Assembly (NCBI GenBank): GCA_013400975.1
Contig: WBMZ01003070.1
Coordinates: 91,182-155,181, forward strand
DNA: 64,000 bases
Direction of reading: 5' to 3'
Source: Atrichornis clamosus
Taxonomy: Eukaryota > Chordata > Aves > Passeriformes > Menuridae
The notes beneath the pieces are model-generated. The model searched no databases. It saw only the letters and a list, made by a program, of their open reading frames with translations, and had not been told where the DNA came from. A program made the translations under genes and the position numbers. Shown in pieces: positions 1 through 12,900 of the stretch. Every line of letters starts with the position of its first letter. Positions within the stretch are counted from its first letter, which is position 1.

Positions 1-1114
1 TTTTCTATTCCATTCAACATCTGAATCTCTTGATCCTTCCAAGGCATGATTAGGAGGCAGAGCAGCTTTAACCCTTTGTGCCTTGCCCAGCCCACTCCCC
101 AAATCCTTCCCAGTTCCATGACACTCAAACGTATTTCTCCCTTCTCAGGCTGCCCTGCTAAGACAAAACCAGCATTTTCTGGAAGATTGTAGAGAAGGAA
201 TAAAGACAAGTAAAGAGAAGGCTTGAATTGCCAGACTGGAGCTCTACCTGTAATAATCCATTAATGTCAGGAGGCTCAGGACTCCTCAAGCTCTTCTAAA
301 AACAGGTACCTTTGCCTCAGAAATGATACTTTGGTAGTTAAAGAACAGGGTGAATTGGCTTTTACAAGCAAAAGAAAACAGTGGCAAACTCCATACGGAG
401 TAAAAAGACATTAAGGTTGACATTTTCCCAAGACATGGGGAGTTTGCTGGAAACATAACCCCATGAACTCCCAGCTACCATGAAAACACCTGAGAAAGAT
501 GCTGAGGAAAGGAGAAGGGTGAGGCCACACTGTCCTAACACCCAACTTGGCCATTTCTGGTTTATTAACATCCTCCTTCTGGCCTCCACGAGCAGCTGCA
601 TCAGTGCTAGGCATGACTGCAGATATAATTAATGAGAAATAGCCAAATACAGCAATTTGGCAGAGGAAAGCCAGCAGAGAGGAATAAAAAGCCAGCACCT
701 GCTGAATTTCTCCGTGTACAAAATGGGAGCAGCAAGGCCAAGAGTGGGAAGCAGCAAAATCTAGTAAATATCAGATTATTTTTATTTTTTCCCTCTGAGG
801 GAGAGAAGGAAATGTTCTTACCAAGTGGCATTGCAGCCCCTGAATTTTAACTCAGAGGACACTGCAGGAGAAGCCACAAGGCTTCCCTGTCTGGTATGCC
901 ATGTGTCACTACAGTCCCTGCAACTATTCTGCCCTTCCTGGAGATTCCAGGGGCTTCATCCAAAGTCAGGTGCAGGTAGAACTTCCCAAAACCATGTCAG
1001 CAATGCAGGGAAGTATCACCAGCCACATCTTTTGCAGGCAAATCAGGTTCTCTGTTAAACCCTCTAAGACTGATCACTCAGAGAAGGCTGCACTGCCCAG
1101 GGAGCTGCTGAATC

Positions 1115-1218
1115 CAGGAACATCCTGGGATAGTGGAAGGTGTCCTTGCCCATGGCAAGTGGTGGAATTGGATGGGCTTTAAGATCCCTTCCAACTCAAA
1201 TCATTCTCTGATTCCAAA
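1115..1218 (+). mobile_element. CR1 LINE 3' fragment
   Basis: Typical avian CR1 3' end words: CCTGGGATAGTGGAAGGTGT, then CCATGGCAAG and CCCTTCCAAC, without the terminal repeat tail. Confidence 0.8.
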
Positions 1219-3167
1219 TTTTGTTTGGGAAGAGCCCAGGCATGGCAGTAACCAAGTGGCAGCAAGCACAGGATGGAGTTGGGAGTGGTTGCCATTTGAT
1301 GGGATTTGCTGGCAATTAAAACAAATCTGGAATATTTTGCCAGAAAATTACTGGCAGGATTCCAGAGTAGATGCCATCAGAGTTAGGTGCACCATGAATT
1401 GGGATTTTAAAAATACAATTATTAGGAAATAGGCAGGAGCAGAGCCCAGCTCAAGGCTCTGGAAGCAGCAGTGAGCAGACACGGAGCTGCTTCCTGCGGG
1501 AACTCCTCCTGTCACCAGTCCCACAAATCCCACAGCCAGCTGGGCAACTGGGATCTGGAGTCCTTCTCACAGGGCTGGATCCCAGAGGGAGTTTGGAGCT
1601 GTCCAGATATGCTGCAGTCACACCTGCCTAAGGAACAACTTCCAGAGGGCTGAACTCCAGCTTCATATTCCCCAAGTGTTTGTGCTTTTTCATATTCCCG
1701 ATGCTGTGGGAGAAATCTCCAGCAATTGCAGCGCTTTTCTTGCTTCAGGCAGGAAAACAAGCTCTGTATCAGCAATGGACTAAACAAGGTGCCCTAAGCC
1801 TGCTCACTTTACTCACATGTGCCAGTGATCCCAGCTGGAGCCGTGCTCAGCATCCCGCAGGAACTGCCCAGCTCCAGGAGCCTGGAGAGCAGCGTTTAAC
1901 AGGGAAAGGGAACTGACACTGCCAGAAGGGAGGGAGCCAGGAGAGGCACACACAGTTCCATGGGATAAAGGAAAGGTAATGAAAGCAACAATTGCCCAAA
2001 TCCACAATTCTGTTTTTTGCCTGCTGAGTGCTTTGCTTTTCCCATGAAAAGTGGAATGTTTGAGTACACAACCACATTTATTCCATATATCCCCCCAGAC
2101 AGAAGCAAATGAAAAATACCAAACTACCAATTTTGCAGTCACATCAATTATTAAAGAGTTAGGGAGGGGTGGGGTGAGAAGCGGTTGTGTGATTTATTTT
2201 GCTCTGCAAGCAGTAAATAACATTTATCACTAAATGAACCCAAAATCTCACTGGTTGAATTAAATAGGATTGTCATGGGAAACCTAATCAAGGGTGTTCT
2301 CTGGAGAAATGCTCCATTGATCCAACACCAAAAGTCAAAATAGTTTAATATTCTTGGGAGCTGCCTCAGGCAAATGCTGCTGCAACCCGGAACTTGCAAT
2401 AGATTTCAAGATTTTGGTGAACAGGGTTATTTAAAAGGCTATTTTAGAGTTATTTAAGCTATTTAGTAACGAGACCAATTTCTAAGCTCAAATAACATCA
2501 CTGAATTGTGACAGAGGTTGCTGTGGCAGCAATTTTCCCCATTTTTTAAATTAAAAAAAGAGGAAACTGAGAACATGAATTGAGAAATTCTATTTGTAAT
2601 ACAAAATAATAAATTACAGCTGCATGGGAATTGTGGCCACACTAATATTTCTGGAAAACTTGGCACCAAGAAGGGGATGTGTAGCCTATTTTTATTTTCT
2701 GATCAGTCCTACCCACCCTCCTTCCCTTTAGATGGTATTTACTTTGCAGTTTATAATTAATTAAGGGCTTTGGGGTTTTAAGTCTGGAAGCACAAGCAGC
2801 AAAATCAGGATAGCCAAGATTAGCTCCTTGTTTGGAATCCTCTCCACAACATTGTGGGTTCATTGCTCCCATTACGTGGAGCAGATTAGAAATTCATCCA
2901 TTTGGGGTGATGTTTTTCAGGGATTTTTGACCATCTCTTGGTGTTACTGAAATCAAGATTTCTTTCTCCTTAAGAATTGCATTTATCAAGTACACAGAGA
3001 AGATAAATACCCAGGAAAGAAAACAAGGAAAATCTTCCAGGAAATCAATGCTTTGGATTTTATTTCCAGAAAATATATATATTTTGAATTTATGTATGCA
3101 CATACATGGCCTTCTGTGGGCAATGCTATTTTCATAGCTCAATGTGGCTTCAGTAGTACTTGTTGTG

Positions 3168-3168
3168 G

Positions 3169-3200
<32 letters not shown>

Positions 3201-3260
3201 NNNNNNNNNNNNNNNNNNNNNNNNNNNNNNNNNATTATTATTATTACTACTACTATTATG
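3168..3260. repeat. (ATT)n microsatellite with a 33-N gap
   Basis: A TTA/ATT run flanks an assembly gap at 3201-3233 and passes into ACT/ATT units at 3245-3257. The true length is not given by this sequence. Confidence 0.95.
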
Positions 3261-3857
3261 TCAGCTGACATGGCTCGGTGAGCCTATATAAATATATCTC
3301 TATCAATATTTATATAGATATATACATATATAGAGATGTATAAATAAAACCTCTGCAGCCAGGCTGTGCCAGCAGCTCATTTGATCAGGATCACCTTAGT
3401 TTAAAAGTTAAAAACCTGACAATTTGGGGGTTTCCCCTTATACAAATCAAGAGTCACCAGCCACAAGCAGGCCAAATTTTCTACTGATGGTTCCCAACTG
3501 CTCTCCAAGGGCTTCCCCCAAATCCTCATCCCAGTTGAGTGCTCCTCCACTGTTTGTGCATGGAATTCCTTCAGGTTTTGGCCAGGATTTCACTGATGTT
3601 GAAGGTTTAAGTTTGTGCAATATTTGATAGTTTTTCACCTGCACACACAAGGTATAAAATAACCTTGTTTTAATGACTCTGGTACAGCCAGAATCCACAG
3701 TTAATTCCATGGGATTTGGACTCAAAAATCTGTCTTTTCATTTGTGAGGAAAAGTGAAACCTTCCTGCAGGAGTGAAACTGTCCCAGGACGTGCAGGAGT
3801 CCTGCAGTGACCACAGGATTATTACAAAGGATTAAATAAGAACACGAGCAAAATTAC

Positions 3858-3942
3858 CAGAGATTGCCAAAAAGGTGGTCCTCCAATCACTGCCAGTAAA
3901 TGCATGATTATTATGAAGATTTGTACTTCAGTCACATCAATT
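3858..3942 (-). CDS. CEPT1: CEPT1 coding exon 4 (residues 212-240)
   Basis: This 85-nt exon has no ATG of its own and sits alone, 15.3 kb from exon 3. After the acceptor CCTAATCAG it reads [19 protein letters not shown], then [10 protein letters not shown], and ends at a GTAATT donor. The one-base phase fits the AT left by exon 3, giving Ile. Human has Met where the last Leu is. Confidence 0.93.
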
Positions 3943-6900
3943 CTGATTAGGTACAAAAAGCCAAAAAAAAAGCAAAATTATTCAAAGCAATTTCAAGTCA
4001 GTTATTTGCAAGCTCAGCGGCGCAACTCTGTCATGCACAGTTAAACACCCCAAAAGGCTGAGGAAAAGAGGAAAAATTCACAAATCATTTAGAAAGCAAA
4101 AATATATTTGGTTTTGTTGTTCAGATTAACAGTGATGCTGTGCTATATTTTTGTTTTATTTCATAGTGCAATAAAAGAAATCCATTTAATCAACAGGAAG
4201 TGTTGGAACTCTTCACTGCCCAGTGCCGGCTGCAGAAACAAATGTTCTGTTTTAACCTTGTCCACCAAAAAAAGAGAATTTATTAAAGATGATAAAATTC
4301 TGAAAAGATATTTTTAACCCCTATTATATTCCCTACCCTACTTTAATATGAATATTATTTGAATAGCATCAAACTTTGAAAAGAAACCCAAATCCCCAAA
4401 GGGTTGATGCAAATGGAAATGGTGCAGTGGCAACAAGAAGAGAAACCACTTCTGGTTCCAGCAGAGCCAGGATGTGCTGCAGGAAAGAACAGCAGAAAAC
4501 AGAGAATTTATGGTTTTGTTTCAAGGAGCATATAAAAGTCTTGGAGGTAGAAAGAGGGGAAAACGGGTGTACAAATGAATGCCAGAAACAGCAGTGAAAA
4601 AAAATACAACTGAAACGAAGAGGATGGACTTGCTGGTGTGTTATATTTTATATTTTTATATATATATGAGATATATATATATGTGTGTAATATTTGTGTT
4701 TTATATATATATGTGATGTGTATATATATATTATATATGTTATATATAGGCATAAATATTTTAGCCATACAATAGTATCTCGCCCTGAAGTGCTGCATCA
4801 AAAATAATCCTTCAAGTCAGTTTGCAATATTTCTGGCTTATCCTTCTTTCCAATGAGACAGTTCTACCTAAAAGACTCAAAATCCCTTCCTGCAGACACA
4901 CGCTCTGCTGTGACAGAAATCCTGCTGATACCATCTGCACAGGGAATGAGCATTCTGGGGTGGGCTTTTCTCTGTCTGCCTTAAATGAGCTCCACGACCA
5001 TGGAATTAATTTTGGTATCAGCTCAGTGTTTCTCCATAGACTTTGTTCAGGTTGGGAGTGGATCCTCCCATTTGAAGATCTCCAGTCTGGCCAAAAGATA
5101 CTTGTTTTGGCCAAAATAATTTAGTTTCAGCAACAGACCCATATGCACAAGGGATAATTCTGAGGCTGCACCTAAATCCCGTGGAGAACATCCCCCACAG
5201 CAGGGGGTGGAATGAGATGAAATAACCTCAGGAGCACTTCTATATTCAATTTGATCAGTAACAATTCTGCAAGGCAATCACAACTGGCTGAAGGAAAAAT
5301 TAACTTCCACTGAGGAAAGAACGTTCCAAAAACACCCTGTTTTCAGTCCTAATACAAACAAATGGAGCCCTTGAGGCACCTTGCAAGAAAAAAATAAAAC
5401 TGCCTAGCAGGGATACACAAACCACCTGATTCAATGCAAATTGCTCCCTCCCAGCCCCTGGAGTCAGCATGGAAAGGTGTTCTCAGTGTGTCCAGCCAAG
5501 GAAGGGCTGGAGTAGCTCCATTCCAGGAGCACAGGAATGTGCCCATTTCCCTACTTCTGTCAATCACCTAAAGAACAGAGAGAAACTGAGGAATTTCACA
5601 CGAACAGTGACGAATAACTCATGGAGGTAACTTCAATTTATAGCTTTCCTTGGACAGGAAACCAGGTTTCTTTTGGCAGTAGAAATCTGAATGGACAATA
5701 AAGTAATGTCATGTATTAAACCTCAGTTATTTTGCCAGAAAAACCCTTGCATAAGTCTGAGAGACCAAAAAATCCATGGGAGCAGTGCCTGGATTGAGGT
5801 TAGGGAGACAGCATAATCTTTACACAACCATGGCACAACCTTTACTCCCCTGCCTGGGCTCTGCCCTCCCAGCTCAAACACAAACAGCATCAGGTAGCCG
5901 AGGATATTTGTTAAAAACTCCTCCCTGATTTACAGCAGGACAAATACGAGTCTTAACTTCCGTTCCACCTGTATATTCTGTATTTTCAATACCAAATGGC
6001 TCCTTAAGACAGAAGACAAAAACATTAAGGCCTACTGAGATGAAACTAAACACCAAACTATCACCTAAAGAAAGCATAAACCCATAATCCCAAGGAGGAA
6101 AAAGGCCTGGGAACATCCCAGGCTCATTAAATGTCAGATGACTTGGAATGATAGGCTTGCTATCAGTAAAGCACATGCCTGATGTTGGAATTATTCAGTG
6201 AATTTTTTTCAGAGGATGTCAAGTGGCCTCTAGACACAAATCTAAGAACCCAGGAATCCACAGGTAGCTCCTCAAAGCTGGACCACAAGAGGGAACAACA
6301 GCTGGGAGCAGAATCCGGCAAAAGGGCAAAGGGGCACATTGTTCCTCTCTGGGTTTAACTTGAAGTCAAGAGAACTGTGCAATCCCAGCATGAACCAGAT
6401 ACATCCGTGGTGCTGCCACACAGAGCAATCATCCCAACTTCTCTAAAATCCAACCACTTTCTTTCCCAAACATGACTTGCTCAGCCCCATTTTCTCCCCT
6501 GTGCCAGCACCACCTCCTGCCATCAGTAGGGCCAGGAGATCGGCTTGGCTAAAATGACCCAACCAAAAAAGAAAAGGTTCCTGTCCCAATTCCCAGCACT
6601 TCAGCTTTCCTGGTGCTTTCTGTGTGGCCTCAGGAATGCTAGGAGCCCCAAGGAGAGGGCAGGGAAGGCCTGCTCAGCCCCTGGAAGCTGCACAACCCAA
6701 CAGGGCCAGTGGGACTGGGCAGCTCCAAACTGGGGTGACAGAGGAGGAATGAATGGGAATGACAGACAGGGGGATTGGTACCAGCCCTCATAAAAGTTCT
6801 AAACCGCCCTTAAAATGAAGAGTAAGTGAATTATAAACCAAAGCAACAATGGCTTTGTCAAGAGAGACAATGAGCAAAGGAATGTCCAGCGCTGCCTGGA

Positions 6901-9900
6901 AAGCGTTAACGTGTCCGGTGATCCAGAGGACATTCCCACACCTTAATGATTAACTTGGATTTATGAATTGTTTCCAGATAAAATGAGCCAGCAACCAAAA
7001 AGATCCATAAATTGCCTTGGTCACCATATTGCTTTTCAATTCTGGTAGAGCTGGGAAGTACCTATAAAATGGGAAGACAAAAGCAGGGCTGCAGGGAAAG
7101 CTCTTGGTCAGTTTGGAGGGAGACTGAGAATGCCTTTCTTTTTGAGGGAAATACATCCAGCTAGCGTTAATGGCTGGGAAACTTATTTGGAAAGCAGGGT
7201 GATAATGTTCCTGCTTAAATATGACATCAACAGTACTATATTTTATTCTACATCAAGTTCCATTCCAGTGGAGTGACTCTGCCATGGTAAAGATTAGAGA
7301 AAACACACAGTTTTGGAGTAATGGGTCATTTAACAAGTTATAGTAGAAAAATAAGGGAAAAAAGCAGAAAATTGGGAAAGGCCTTTGCTCCTGCAGACTG
7401 CCTCATTTAATTACTGTAATTACATTTAACTCCACACAACCAGCAGCCTGGTACCTCACAGAGAGCTGTAGGAAAGCAATACCATTTCAAAGCAAGAAGG
7501 GAATCAGCCAGTTCAAAGACTCTATTTTCAACTAGTGTTTGTATTTATTTACTCATTTAAATACTACAGTGGAAATCCTAAGAAAAAACAAATGGGAAGG
7601 GCAAGCAGCATGAATTCTGCAAGGGGCTCTTAAAGCCTCTGAACTGGGATATTTTTATTAAGTGGGTTATTTTCAGGCATCACTGGAGCCACACTTCCCC
7701 CAACCTGCCAGCTTTGCTGCCTGATGTTTCCTGACATCTGAGTCGTGTCAGCACTGCCCAAACACTGACACTGTGCACGTTGTGGGGAGGATACTTAATC
7801 CCCATTAAATTAAGAAAATGAAACAAACTCTTCTCCCAAGACATTCCCACACTACAATAGATGGACGGAAAGTTATTGTATGAGTTCCTCGTGAGCACAA
7901 AGAATCAAGTTCCAAAAATTGCTTCTTTAAATAAACCAAGGGCTGTTTCATCTTCTCCAAAATAAACAGAAGACCCTGAATTGAGGTTTAAGATCACCAG
8001 GAACATCCAGGCAAAGAAGGAGAACAAAGAGCTGATGCTGAAGACAAAGCAAAGAGCCCAGACTCAATATTTAACAAAATAAAATGCCCAGACAGAACAT
8101 CTCATGGCAAGGCTGGGAAAAACACTGACAATAATGCTGAGAAGTAGATTCTGCAGCAAAGTGATGCTAGGGAAGAATAACAACCAGCAGCTCTGCAGAA
8201 GTGAGGCAATGACAACATTGCATCAAGGGTTGAAATCCAGAACATCCAAGGGGTTAATTCAGATAAAACCAGGGAAGCACAAAAGCTATGAGTTTTTAAA
8301 TGCACATTTCAGCCCTTGCTCCCTGTCTGCCTAAATTCACAAGGCAGCAGAGCTTCCTGGGGCAGCTTCAATTCCTGTGGTGACACTGCCATGGATTCTC
8401 GTGCAGTGTTTTCCCCTATGGACCCTCCCTTTCCTGCTGTGACAAACTAGAATGCAGATTATTTGCCCATTTTCAAACTTGTACAGTCTTCCCCCATAAG
8501 AGAAGATCCAGAGAATCCCAGACTAGTTTGGGGGGGAAGGGACCTTAAAGGTCATCCAGTCCCACCCCTGCCATGGGCAGGGACACCTTCCACTATCCCA
8601 GGTTGCTCCAAGCCCTGGCCAACCTGGCCTTGGACACTTCCAGGGATGGGGCAGCCACAGCTTCTCTGGGCAACCTGTGCCAGGGCCTCACCACATTCAC
8701 AGGGAAGAATTCCTTCCCAGTATCCCATCTAACCCTTCTCTCTGACAGCGGGAAGCCATTCCCCCTTGTCCTGGCACTTCAGGCCCTTGTCTCAAGCCTC
8801 TCTCCAGCTCTCCTGGAGCCCCTTTAGGTACTGGAAAGGGCTCTGAGGTCTTCTTGGAGCCTTCCCTTCTCCAGGTGGACACCCCCAGCTCTCCCAGCCT
8901 TTCCATATAGGAGGTTTCCATCCCTCTAATCACCTTTGCGGCCCAATATTGTCAGGAACATCACTATTTTGACATTTTTTTTCCTATTAAATCCTGAGCA
9001 GTCTCCAGACTGAATGATCCTCAACTCCTTTATTTGCAATTCCTCTATATTGTTGTGCTAAACTGCATTCAAACAGACCAATTCTGGTCTTTGAAAAATC
9101 ACCAAGGCAAAATATCCCAAGCCAAAGTCACATTTCAGCAGTACAAGAACTGTAGGGTGACACTGCAGAGCTGCAGGGAAAGGGAGGCTGGGCTGAAGCT
9201 CTGGAACTTCAAGTGTAAATGTGGTGAATTATGGAGTAAACCTGTTGTGATTCCCAAAATATTTTTATTTTACATTTTTTTAAGCCTTCAGGTTCTTCAA
9301 AACAATTTCCCCATAGGCCATAGGCATAAGTGAACTTCATTAACAATTTAAGACTTTTTTCTCCTCCTTGGGGAACATAAAACCTTTCTGCCCAGCAAGT
9401 GCAAGGTTTAGCTGTGCTGCAAGAATATGAAGTTTTTCACTTCATATTGTCCCAGCTCCTGTAGTATTTTCAAGACAGGGTTGTATTATTATATTTTCTC
9501 ATTACAAATGTTTGTCACATGAAACAGCCAGAGCATGAAAACGCATTTTCTGTAACTTACTCATGAGATGTGCCATGCTGAACTAAAAATCTGTTCTGCC
9601 CTACCTGTGAGTGTGTAAATGAGCGACTGATGCTTCATGTGATGAGTAAATCACTTGGAAGCAGCAGCATCTTAAGTTATGAGTTAAGACTAAAACTAAA
9701 GATGCCAGAAGGCAGCTAGAATGACTCATGCCAGAATTTTGAAAGATTTTAAAGTCCGTCCTGTAACTCACTGTGCTTACAATGGGGTTAAAATGAGTGT
9801 GTGAGGGGACTTGTCACAGGCAACACCTGGGATTCTGCCAGAGCCGAAGTGACAAGGGCCTGGAGGGACAGGACAAGGGGAATGGCTTCCCACAGCCAGG

Positions 9901-12900
9901 GGGCAGCGGTAGATGGGATATCCAGCAGAAATTCTTGGCTGTGAGGGTGGGGAGGCCCTGGCACAGGTTTCCCAGAGAAGCTGTGGCTGCGCCATCCCTG
10001 GAAGTGTCCAAGGCCAGGTTAGATGGGGCTTGGAGCACCCTGGGATAGTGGAAGGTGTTCCTGCCCATGGCAAGGGGTGGGACTGGATGGACTTTAAGGT
10101 CCCTCTAACCCAAACCAGTGTGGGATTCTGTGAAAATGCCCTGCCTGGCCCATCCCCTTCCACCCCTGGTTGGCTCTAGAACCAAATTCTCCGGGGACGG
10201 CCAAGGCTCCATTCCCAGGGGGGCTGCAGACGGACACCTCTGGCAGCTCCAGGTCCTCTGCACCTGCCCCTTCCTCTGTCCCCCTCCCATGGCAAATTGT
10301 CCTCATCCAGTTCAAACAATTTCCTTTCATCTTTCATCAGCCTGAGCTGCTTCCTCCCCCACAACCACCACACCAGGGGGTGATTTCAGAGTGTTTCACT
10401 ATGATGTGGTTTTATCATTTTTCTGCCCTAAGTGATTCCTTGGGCAGTCGAGGTGTTGATATCACAGGCTAAAATCTTGATTTAGCTTTTCCTTCCTCTG
10501 GATTACTGCTTGCTATAATACCATTTCCTGACACTATTTCCAGCCTTTCACAGATTATGAACGAAGTATATTAGAAATGATGTCACTTATGTCACCTGAC
10601 TCCCTTCAGAGCCGTCCAGCTCCCAGGGTCAGCTGGAGAGAGTCAGGATTTACCAGATTGCTGATGGTGCTGCATCTAAAGCAGAGTTGGGGATTAAAGA
10701 ATATTTCTAAATAAGAGACTTTGCTGAACTAGTACATGAAAAAACAAAATAACTATTAGAAAATAATTAGCATTAACATAGGTTTAACAAAGGGAATGTA
10801 AACTAACCACCAAAAAAATAACCTCACTTTTATTTCAAATCTGATGCAGTTCTAAGAAAGAGATCAAAAAGCTATTCTTATAACCTCAAATATGTCAAGG
10901 AAAAGTCCAGGCTAATAATCCATCAATAATCATCATCATCATCATCTATGAGGTATTTCAAAGAATCCAGCTCACTCACTTTTAATGCTAGTATTTTATT
11001 GGGGGGACCTCACCATAAACACTGTATTAAAAAAAAAAAAGCTCAAATAGGGAAGAGAAAGTCCTTTCTAAGGAGTAGCAAACCAGAAGGGAGAAGATTT
11101 AGCAGAGACATAAGGAAAAGCATTTTGCAAATAAAGTCAAGCAGGAAAGGAAGTTACTTCTTGATGAAGCTACAAGAACAGGGATCAAGTGGCACAGCTT
11201 AAACCAGACATTTTTAATCCCTAACTGGTGACTTTTTAAGTTATTACACACAACACAGTTCCCTGAAAGAGCCAAGAAATTTTTTTTTGGTGGAAAGGTT
11301 TTGAAATGGCAGCAACAAAAGAAGTTTCTTTAAAAGTAGTTCCAACAACATTATTCTATACCCACACTTAGAGCTGCTTCCATAGCCCTGCTTGGCTTTT
11401 AGGTGAAGCCAAAGCTGTGATAAAATAAAAAGAAACATTTAAGTCAAACTTTTGTGTTGAACAGGCAGCTTTGCTTTGGTTTCAAGTAAAACGTAATGCT
11501 TTCAAAAAAATTTGTTTCTGGTTAAATCAAATTTTTCCTGCTCGTTCCAACATTTTTCCTCCTTGTGTTAAACATGAAAGCACTGGTGAAATCCCCTGGA
11601 AGAGCTGTTTTCCAGGAGCAGTGCATGACAAAGGTGCTGGCCCTGCTCAGCCCAAGCACTGCCAGGGGAAGCTTTACCGTGTAATTCCAGAAGCAGGGCC
11701 CCAGAGCTCCCGTGAGCAGCTGGATTGCCACAGTGCAGAGCATGGACTCTGTCACATCAAATCTACGTGCAGGGAGAGAAACAGTTCAGAACATCCTCCT
11801 GAGCACTCCTCTGAAGGGGAGCCCTTCACTCATCCTCAATCAGGGTAAGGAACAAAATCCAGGCTCAGGACAATACAAAGAGCAGGGCCGGGAAGGATTA
11901 ACAACCACCAGGAGTTTTAATGAATTAACAAAACCATTCTAACCCATGTAGTCTTTTACACATTTCAATCTTCATTCAGAGCTTCTGCAACTGACAGCGT
12001 TACCGTATCACTCTAGCACTTGAAAAACAATCATTGGTGTGTGCACACAGGAATAAATGAAATTCCTTGCTCCAAGTCACAGGGAATAAAATCCACAACC
12101 AAGCACAATCCAGGACCCTCATCTCCTGACCCCATGCTCGTGTCTCCAAATGACACTGAATATATGAATTTTTTATCTGAAGATGCTTCTGCATTTTTTA
12201 GTGGAGCAGAAATGCAGAGTGTATTTCAGTTGGACACCTCTGAGGGAAAGGAAGAAGTTCCACCTCCCTCCTCACGCAGCTCCTCGGCAAATAGTGCTCC
12301 AAGAAGTGAGCTCTGGACCCCTGCTCAGGAGTAATCACACTCCACTCTGTATATATTTATTTTTAACCCTTGAAAGAAGGGGATGAAAAAATTTGCTGCA
12401 GTAACAGAGCCACAGAAACCACCCATTCTCCTAATAAAGTGCTGTAAATCTGCATTTTACCATAACTAAGTAATTTTAAAGTGGGATCAAATTAAAAAAC
12501 CATCAAACCATCTAGTTTAAAATGAAAATAATTCAGCAGCAGCAGGGTCAGCCAGAACAGAGCTCCTGTTTATTGCTGTGCTTATCAGTGTGCTGGAAGA
12601 CACCCAATGTGCCAAGGGACCAAAAATGGGCAGCACAGAAAGGTCAGTGTGGTCCCACTGCCAGGGCTCAGGTGCAGTGACAATGTGCAGGCCCCAGGCT
12701 GAGGAGAGGGGCCACTAAGTTCAGCCTGATAAGCATTTTTAGTTTAATTATCACAGCACATAACACGGTAAATAGCTGGGAAAGGCAATAGTTGGTATTG
12801 TAGGGAATACAGGAAGAGAAAGCCCCATGTCCAAACCCCACAGCTACTCTGGTAATTCAGGACAGCTGCAGTTTTTACTCCTTTTTTCCCGAAGTTATTT

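Larger units (their letters stand above)
1..3857 (-). other. CEPT1: CEPT1 intron 4 (incomplete)
   Basis: No CEPT1 exon or other gene was recognised here. It holds a short CR1 tail (1115-1218), an ATT microsatellite with an assembly gap (3168-3260) and an AT-rich stretch at 3283-3348. Its far splice site is outside the window. Confidence 0.7.

Noticed and set aside
1..3857. Further CEPT1 exons (residues after 240)
   Set aside because: Read the minus strand by eye for the reverse complements of the next conserved segments and found none; they are presumed left of the window.
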